In this document: piece by piece, positions 56,850 to 64,000 of the stretch
How the letters are laid out: each line of letters begins with the position of its first letter
Position numbering within the stretch: position 1 is the stretch's first letter
NCBI GenBank assembly: GCA_034509735.1
Contig: JACGWO010000012.1
Location: forward strand, 23,775,188 to 23,839,187
Reading direction: 5' to 3'
DNA from: Sesamum alatum
Lineage: Eukaryota > Streptophyta > Magnoliopsida > Lamiales > Pedaliaceae
DNA length: 64,000 nt
Program-made: the position numbers and the translations under genes
Notes under the pieces: model-generated
Database searches by the model: none
What the model was told of the DNA's origin: nothing
Seen by the model: the letters and a program-made list of their open reading frames with translations, nothing else

Positions 56850-59565
56850 ATGGCTTATGCTGCTGTTGTTTCTCTTGCTCAAAACACTAGACCAGATATT
56901 GAATCATCATCCAATTATTGTTCTATTCCTCTAATTTGTGAGCAGCAACTGTTGAATCTCTCCGAGAAAAGTTGCGCTTCTTGCAAGCTTTTATGGAGGA
57001 TTATGCGCAGATCGGTGGTGAAACAGTTGAAGGATTGGAAGGAAGAATGAGGGACGTGACGTATCGAGCAGAAGATATCATTGAATCCCACGTTTCAGAT
57101 CAGGTTAGCCCACAAGACAAATGCTGTGGATTTAAGAAGGGTCTTAAGCAATTGATTTCTGCTATGCAAAAGGTAGCTTCTTCATTAAATTTTTGTAAGA
57201 GGTCTTTGGAGCTTGAGCTCCAAAATGTGGGCGACTTGCAGAAGGTGATGGAACTACTTGATTCTATTATTGAACAAGTGATGAGCATCCAAAAGAGCAT
57301 CAAGGTTGAAGATTTGCAAGACAGTTACACTTCAGATCCGGTTTACACTTCAGATCCGGCTTCATCAGGGGCCACACTAAATTATGGGAACAAGATGGTG
57401 GGATTTGACGAGGACATCATTGCGTTAAAAGCTCGGCTCTGAGGAGAATCGTCTAAACTCCAGGTTATTTCAATTGTAGGGATGGGCGGTATTGGTAAGA
57501 CTACTCTGGCTACAAATATATTCAATGATTCACTTGTTGCTTATCATTTTCATACTCGTGTGTGGATAACTATATCTCAAGATTATCATCTACGAGAAGT
57601 TCTTCTTTCCCTTGTTGCTTCTTTGACTGATCAGAGAACTATTGACTTAAGTAAAAGGATGAACGAAGAACTAGCTGAGAGTGTATACAAAAAATTAAAG
57701 GGTAAGACTTATCTCATTGTAATGGATGATACGTGGAGTACAGAAACTTGGGATGATCTTAAGAGATTTTTTCCGGATGACAACAATGGAAGTCGGGTCT
57801 TGATAACCAGTAGGCTATCGGATGTGGCTGTGTATGTGTCTTCTAGGCCACTTCATCATATGCGCTTCTTAGATGAGGAATGGAGTTGGAATCTACTCCG
57901 AGACAAGGTGTTTTGAACAACAAAATGCCACCAGAATTGGAGAGAGTTGGGAAGAACCTTGCTAAAAGTTGTGATGGACTTCCCCTTGCAATTGCTGTGG
58001 TTGCTGGAATTCTCGCAAAGGTGGACAGGATCCAATATCAGTGGGAGAAGATTGCAGAAAATATAAAGCACAACTGTGGCACATATGATGAACACTCTCA
58101 AGATATTGACCTCTGAGCTATAATCATCTACTTGTCATCTTAAAAGCATGTTTCCTCTATATGGGAGGTTTCCCAGAGGATTACAACATTCCAGTTTCGA
58201 AGCTCACCAAGTTATGGGTAGCTGAGGGATTTCTAAAACTGAATGGGCCCTAAAAGCTCGGAAGAATTGAGCAGAGGAGCAATTTGGAAGATCTTGTTAA
58301 AAGAATATCTTGTTTTAATCATTAAAAAAAGATCCAATGGCAAAATTAGGTTCTGCAGGTTACATGATCTCTTAAGGGACTTGTGCATTCAAAAAAGCTC
58401 GAGAGGAGGAGTTTCTTCATGTCATCAACAAATTTTTGCAAGAGGTTATCCAACACCAGCGACGTCTGAATATTCATTCTGAAATTTCTCATGAAGTTGT
58501 GGATAAATTGGCATGTGCGTCATTTATCCATTCTATTTTGTATTTCCCCTGGTACATTGCATCATTATCCTTTCTACGAGGCTATAAACTGCTAAGGGTA
58601 CTGGATTTAGTTTCAAGCCAAGCTCAAGTTTTATTCCCAACTGAATAACACAGTTGTTTCATCTAAAGATTTCTTGCTCTCACCCTCGTCTACGAAGAAT
58701 TCAGTAGCAAACTCATCGTCCTCCATCCATATCCAAACTTTCGGAATCTTCAGACCTTAATGATCTTTGTATATGGACTGGAAAGTGTTGATAGCATATA
58801 ACTTCGGCCAATTTGAGATGTGGGAAATGCCACAGTTAGAGGCATCTTATCTTTTTCCAAAAAAACAAGTTATCACTCCTTTGTTGCTTGCACCAAGTGG
58901 TGGCAAGTTTAAGAAATCTACAAACACTCTGCGTAAAAACTTCAAATTCACAAGCATGCCATTGAAATGATTCCCAACATAAAGAGGTTGAAGGTTTACT
59001 ACAATGATGTGTCCGGAGCAACGTGGGCAAAGTATTGCCTCAGCAATCTGGTCCATCTGTCCCAACTTGAGACTCTAAATCTCATGTTTACGTTTTCTTT
59101 GATGTGTGAAGCAGATCCTCTCCCTGCGAGCTTTGCATTCCCACCCAAGCTTAAGAAGTTAACTCTAAGCACATGCGAACTTCCTTGGAAGATAATGCGG
59201 TTGGTTCGTTGCCTAACTTGAAGTACTCAAGTTAAGAAACAGAGCCTTTATAGGGAAGAGTGGGAATGCAGTGACGGGAATTCCCAATGCTGAAATTCTT
59301 GTTTTATGGAGAGTTAAATTCAGAAGTTGGCGAGTAGAAAGCACTCACTTCCCATCCTTGAGCGCCTGATCATCAAAAGTTGCCTGGGAACTAGAAGAAA
59401 TCCCTTGTGAGATGAGATATACCAACTCTTCAGTTGATTGAGGTGGTTCCTCCACGTAAGTCTGCAGCTAATTCAGCACTATTGATACAAGAAGAACAAA
59501 GAGACCTGGGAAACGATGTCCTTCAAGTTCGTATCGGGTTGTACGTAAGAGAAGAAGGATATTAA
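56850..59565 (+). pseudogene. NLR7: R1-like NLR broken by many small indels
   Basis: It starts MAYAAVVSLAQ, and an extra A near 56884 and a missing T near 56953 shift the frame. The coiled coil and P-loop (GMGGIGKTT at 57482) are recognisable. TGT has become TGA at about 57440. Kinase-2 reads LIVMDDTW. From about 57900 to 59450 single-base gains and losses occur every 50-100 bp through GLPLA, LHD and LRR, while substitutions stay modest. The tail (REEGY) matches NLR2 (REEEY). It is either a decaying pseudogene or a gene damaged by poor sequence quality. Confidence 0.88.
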
Positions 59566-60069
59566 TTAATGGCTTTTCTTTCGATCGCTTATATCCGGGT
59601 TGAATTTAAGAGTTTTGCTTTTTGTTCTGTTTCAGCACTCTTAACTGTTTTTCTTCTTGTCTTTGAACATTTTCAAATTCAGTGTTGCATTTTCCTGACA
59701 TTATTTTCGATACACATATCGTTTTCTCACTATTTTTGAATTGACAAACAAAATTCACTGTTTTTTCTTGTATCTGAGTGTTCTGTTTCTTTCTTGCAAG
59801 TTCCTAGCAGTTTTTGGTTTTAGAGCTTATGATATACATTGTTTTCTATACCCATTGCCATTTTTTCACTTTTCTTGAATTGGATAATAAAAAATTATAG
59901 TTCCAGAATTAAGGGTTAGCAGTATCTTTCTGTATCACACCTCTGGTTCACTCAAATTTGTTCTGTATCTCTGTAGCTAGGTCTTCTGATCTGAGTTATC
60001 AGATGTTCTAATTCAATTCTTTATACCCCAAACCCATTATTTAATCAAATATATATACTTTACATGCAA

Positions 60070-60560
60070 AGCGCTATACTAAGGGTATTGGATTGATTGG
60101 AAGCAATTTTAGTTTTATCCCATCTGAAATAACATAGCTGCTTCATCTAAGATTTTCCTCGGCTCTGACCTCCTCCTAACTCATGAAGAGTCTCTTGCTC
60201 CCTCCATCAGTATCAAAACTTCAGAATCTTCAGATCTTAATTATTCGTGTATACAGATGGGAAACAGGTGATAACTTGTTATTTCTACCATTTGAGATGT
60301 GAGAAATGACACAGTTAAGGCATCTTACCTTTTTTCAAGGAAGCAGGTTACCCACTCCTCTGGCTACTGCACCAAGTGGTGCGCAAGTTCTAGGAAATCT
60401 GCAAACACTCTAGGTGGACAACATAAGATTCACAAGCAATGCTATTGAAATGATTCTCAAACTTAAAAAAAGTTGAAGGTTTACTATGATGATGCGGCCG
60501 GAGCAACATGGGCAAAGTATTGCCTTGTCCGCCTGTGCCAATTTGAGACTCTGAAATCTC
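60070..60560 (+). pseudogene. NLR LRR fragment
   Basis: Homologous to the NLR LRR from LRVLD through HLRFLAL, ISKLQNLQTL, EMWEMPQLRHL, LENLQTL and IPNLKKLKVYY to the CLxxLVHLCQLETL region. It has stops and frameshifts (for example gagatgtgag near 60300 and ctctaggtgg near 60410). It has no CC or NB-ARC and is cut at the right by a half family A repeat (60563-60645). Confidence 0.85.
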
Positions 60561-60825
60561 AAGAAGTATTTGTAATTTTTAAAAAAATAAACAGATATTC
60601 ATAATTATATTAAATTTCGGGAGGTCATTTGTAATTCGCCCCCTAAATTTAAACTTTTTTAAGTGACTTCTAACCTTTGCCATGAATATCAAATGCATAA
60701 AGTCTTTCTAGTTTTTCATTATAGCTTATTCACTTATTTTCTTTTATTTTTTTTCACATATATATCTTATTGGTTAATCAAATTTCATTATTGGTAACAC
60801 ATTTAAAAATTCTCAATTTCTATAA

Positions 60826-61057
60826 GGGTTTAATGTAATTTAACCCCCTTGGTAATATTGCAAAATAACAATTTACCCCTTTATGAAAAAAAAATAATTT
60901 ATCTCCCAATGTTTTTTAAAATGAAGTAAATTACCTTCTTAGAAAAGGAGGTAAATTGCTTCATTTTAAAAAAATACAAACAAATAAATTAATATTTTTT
61001 TATAAGAGAGTAATGTGCTCATTTACAATATTATATGTGATTACTTATATTTTACCC
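60826..61057. mobile_element. 232-bp Mutator-like MITE
   Basis: Ends gggtttaatgtaatttaaccc and ...gattacttatattttaccc have 9-bp flanks tttctataa / tttatataa (one mismatch). Carries the 'aaattacc' / 'ggtaaattg' inverted centre. Confidence 0.6.
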
Positions 61058-61066
61058 TTTATATAA

Positions 61067-62045
61067 GCATGACATAAAAGAGTATGGAGGACTATAAGAG
61101 ATTAGAATTATGATATACTTTAGATAGATAATAATTTTATAAGTATTTATTGATATTTAGTTTATATCATTTTTGCCAGTTATAAAGTAACGGCCTAATT
61201 CTACAATTAAAGACAACCTCAAACGGCCTACTATACATGCCTATGTGGCACAAGGAAGATTCGAAAATTTTTAACTTGGACTGAGTTTGATCCATACTTG
61301 AACCAATTATTATGTCAAGTGTAATACACTGTTTATACGATTAATATACAATTCAAAAAAAAGTAACATATATGGCAAATGTGATACATATACTATGCGA
61401 TTGGTTTGGTTCGATCGGACCTAATTTAGATAAAAATAAATAAATTCAGGTGGTTCAGCCTAAGCGATCCAAGAATGGCTAGTCCAGCGCGAGCCTTCAA
61501 TGATATTCTATCGCTATTTAGATTTAGCGTCTGTGTTTGTAATTGGTATATAATTAGTTGCTAATTTATAACACAATGTGATCTAAATTTATGGATGCAA
61601 TTACAAAATTAATCATAGATTAGATGAGTTAAAATAGAGGGAAGTGCATTTGTCCACATAGAATTATGATGAGAAAAAGATGGATTTTGACGTGAATATA
61701 AGGTGTATGTGGGCCTGACTGTTTTTACACTCATTCTTGTCCCACATTGGAAGTTTATGAACTTCATAAATTCCTTATATTGAGTTCAAAGTTCATTAGA
61801 TGTTTCAAAAGTATATGAGAAACTAGAACGAACATAAAATTGCCCCACATGCTTGCATTATTGCCGACCTGCCTTCGCCTTCCGGCCGCGGCGTTAGGGC
61901 GAATATCTTGTCTGAGAATATATTTTTTTCGCAGCAAAAATATTTAATTTTTTTGTATCAAAACAAAAGCAGATTTTGGTTTCAGATTTTAAATCAGGTT
62001 TAATCATCCGTTTCAGATTTTAAAACCTTGAAAACTGCCTAGACA
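61067..62045. other. Intergenic DNA without a recognised gene
   Basis: No supported gene. A phrase tcttgtcccacattggaag near 61736 resembles motifs in plant LTR/TRIM elements, and a GC-rich patch lies at 61870-61905. Neither gives a bounded feature. Confidence 0.4.
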
Positions 62046-62049
62046 TTTT

Positions 62050-62575
62050 CAGATTCCCAAGGCTGAAATTTTGCTAAACATATCCTTTCTTAGTGAGAAG
62101 AAGAGAACATCAATGGCTTTTCTCCTATTGAGCTTCTGTTGACTAATTCTGTGTTTTATTATTAATCTTTTCTTGTCTATATATTGAGTAATGAAGTTGC
62201 ATAAACTGATGTTCCTCAAGGGAGCTGTATACCACAGATTACCCATACTATAGTACACTTTGGCTTAATTGCATTTTTGTCATGTATATTAGGACTGACA
62301 AAAATAAGTATTCTAAATATAGGGTGGCAAGTTGTTCCTGAAATTAAATTCCGACCATTTTTTAAAAATTTGGTGGCCAAAGTCCTGCAATTAATAAAAA
62401 AAAAAATTAATTGTTGTATTTCTTGACATGTCTAAATAACTATCAGCAATTCATTCTGGAAACCATGTAAATTGTTATGCACTAAATTATATTTATTTTT
62501 CTTCTTTTCTTTGCGCATTTTCCAATTCAGCATTGCAATTTTTCTAATAGTATTTCCGTTATACATTATCGTTTT
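62050..62575 (+). pseudogene. Tiny NLR 3'-end remnants
   Basis: 62050-62078 matches the FPRLKFLL codons (gattcccaaggctgaaatt). 62090-62125 matches the stop-codon region and aatggcttttctc of NLR tails. 62500-62575 matches the NLR2 3' flank (cattttccaattcagcattgcaattt). They are in the right order, so this is a nearly erased NLR copy. Confidence 0.6.
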
Positions 62576-62579
62576 ATAT

Positions 62580-63385
62580 TGTAATGAATGAATGAGTTAG
62601 ATAGTGCGGAAAATTGTGTATTACAAAGTCGAGGCAAGAGTTAGACTCTTTATCTTTAAGACAATTATTGCCCGCTCTGGTGCTCACGGAATTGGCAATT
62701 TGTCTCCAAGATACAACGACTTTATATCTCAAAGTAGCAGCACTGCAAACTTTGAGAACGGCGAACCAAATGATATCTTGAAACTCTCTTGCTAAAACTC
62801 TAAAATGCTTTGTATGCTTAAGAATGCTATGAATAGTTGAATGCTTGAATAATACCATGAAATGAAAAATGGGAGATCTATTTATAGGAGTTGGAAAGGT
62901 GTTTTCGTATGGATATGTCCAATCAGAAAAGATGCCTTTGAAAAGTTAATGACCTTTCAACCGCATGGATGCATCATTTTCACCCAAAGGATCATATCAT
63001 TTAACTCAAATGGATGCATCCTTTAATTCCAAAGACATACCATTTAACTCAAATGGATGCATCCTTTTATCAAAGGGACATACCATTTCACACAAATGGA
63101 CACGTCATTTCATCCAAAGGGTTTCACCCAATGGACATATCATTTCAACCAAAGGATACACCCATTAGGTTGATCAAGACACGACCGGATGATGATTGGG
63201 GCCCATCACCATCATCTACGTGTCACGAGCTGTCACAAGCTATCACGAGTTCCGTTAATGTGTCACAACATCGTAACCAATCACTTGTCACGATTTATCC
63301 TTTAATTTATCATTCACCATTTTCCCAAACATTTATCACTAACTTTGAATTGAACAATATTAAGTTCAAGCAAATTATTAACTAA
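62580..63385 (-). mobile_element. Probable antisense solo LTR
   Basis: Read on the minus strand, it has a TATA-like cctataaatagatctccc (near 62875-62890) followed by a leader-like region ending in ...ctcattcattcattaca near 62580, the layout of an LTR promoter plus R-U5. Upstream (62960-63165) are three to four imperfect ~45-bp repeats built on atcatttaactcaaatggatgcatcc-like units. No internal coding, second LTR or target duplication was found. Boundaries are approximate. Confidence 0.4.
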
Positions 63386-63419
63386 AGGGGGCCCTTTTTT
63401 CTTTTTGTGCTTTTGGAAA

Positions 63420-64000
63420 GGGTAAAAACGCAATTTAAACCCCTGTGTTTTTTATAAATATTTAAAATACCCCATTTTTGAAGAATAAAACATTAAAAAA
63501 ACTCTATTGTGTTTTTCAAAATAGGGCAAAACACCCCTTTTAGACCCGGCGGTGCATCACACGTGTCCTTCAATACACAACTTGGGGTTCAATTTTGGCC
63601 AATAAATTAATTTATTAAACATGGAAAAATATTTAAATACATTAAATATATATTTTAAAAAAAAAAGGTTTCTTTTTTCCCCACCTCCCCTACCCCACCA
63701 ACGCCCCCCTCGCCATCGTCTCCTCCTCATAGCGTGCACCGCCGCCATCCGACCGCAGCGGCGCCTATCCTCCATCGCCTCCTATGTGTCGTCCGCCTCA
63801 TTCCCTCTTTCGGGCATGACGCCTCCTCCCATCCTCCTCGTGAATCGCCCCTCTCCCTCGCATCTGCCTCCTCTGCGTCGTCTGCCTCCTGCCCTCCCTA
63901 GTGTCGGAGTGGCAATGATCGACGCATCTCTCCCTCCCATTATATTATCATATATATATATAATATATATTTATATATAAATAAATACGCTAAATTACAT
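63420..64000. mobile_element. Left part of a Mutator-like element running off the window
   Basis: It starts gggtaaaaacgcaatttaaa, with the 'acccctgtg' phrases of the other elements. It contains a striking C-rich, gene-like island (63678-63930) like the G-rich island in the 275-1808 element. The right end is outside the window. The 119-residue frame here (63621-63980) is low-complexity Pro/Arg/Ser and is not convincing as a gene. Confidence 0.5.

Noticed and set aside
62604..62795. Frames on both strands near 62574-62858
   Set aside because: They sit in the leader-like part of the probable solo LTR, are short, and contain no recognisable domain.
63621..63980. 119-residue Pro/Ser/Arg-rich frame
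   Set aside because: Its composition follows the C-rich island, there is no domain, and the tail encodes a TATATA run.

Overview
The window is nuclear DNA from a flowering plant. It is AT-rich and dense in transposons, and it carries a tandem cluster of intronless CC-NB-ARC-LRR (CNL) disease-resistance genes, all on the + strand. The proteins resemble the R1-type 'late blight resistance protein homolog R1A/R1B' family of asterids. The style of the proteins fits a Lamiales species, for example a sesame-like genome. That placement is inference; nothing in the sequence fixes the species.

Layout. Eight NLR copies or fragments can be traced. NLR1 (2095-4799) is complete except for a 1-base deletion in the late LRR. 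A fragment (5126-5939) follows it. NLR2 (6853-9597) is intact, with a 45-bp duplication in the CC domain. NLR3 (11667-14378) is intact. NLR4 (19449-26834) is a pseudogene with a stop at the P-loop lysine, a large NB-ARC deletion and a nested Ty1/copia element (21464-26704). NLR6 (31063-33916) is a multiply broken pseudogene. NLR5 (48658-51300) is intact. NLR7 (56850-59565) is broken by many single-base indels. Smaller remnants lie at 60070-60560 and 62050-62575. The copies use two recurring leader types, A and B, that track their coding relationships.

Between the NLRs is a mosaic of DNA transposons whose ends can be placed by target-site duplications (TSDs), in several cases confirmed by a paralogous empty site in the same window. 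These include more than a dozen GG-starting terminal-inverted-repeat elements with 9-10-bp TSDs (Mutator-like behaviour), three CACTA-type elements with 3-bp TSDs, one 539-bp Helitron with classic termini plus Helitron relics, a probable hAT-like foldback element, and a probable antisense solo LTR. A ~2.7-3.1-kb non-genic segment is duplicated (41510-44182 and 51605-54743). One small non-NLR gene, a spliced GRF-type zinc-finger/membrane protein (45638-46146), may lie inside a larger transposon-like unit.

The main pattern is that four of the NLR copies (1, 3, 4, 5) each carry a different Mutator-like insertion within about 65-310 bp of the start codon. The receptor family may therefore be diversifying in its promoters as well as its LRRs. 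No RNA gene, CRISPR array or prokaryotic feature was seen.
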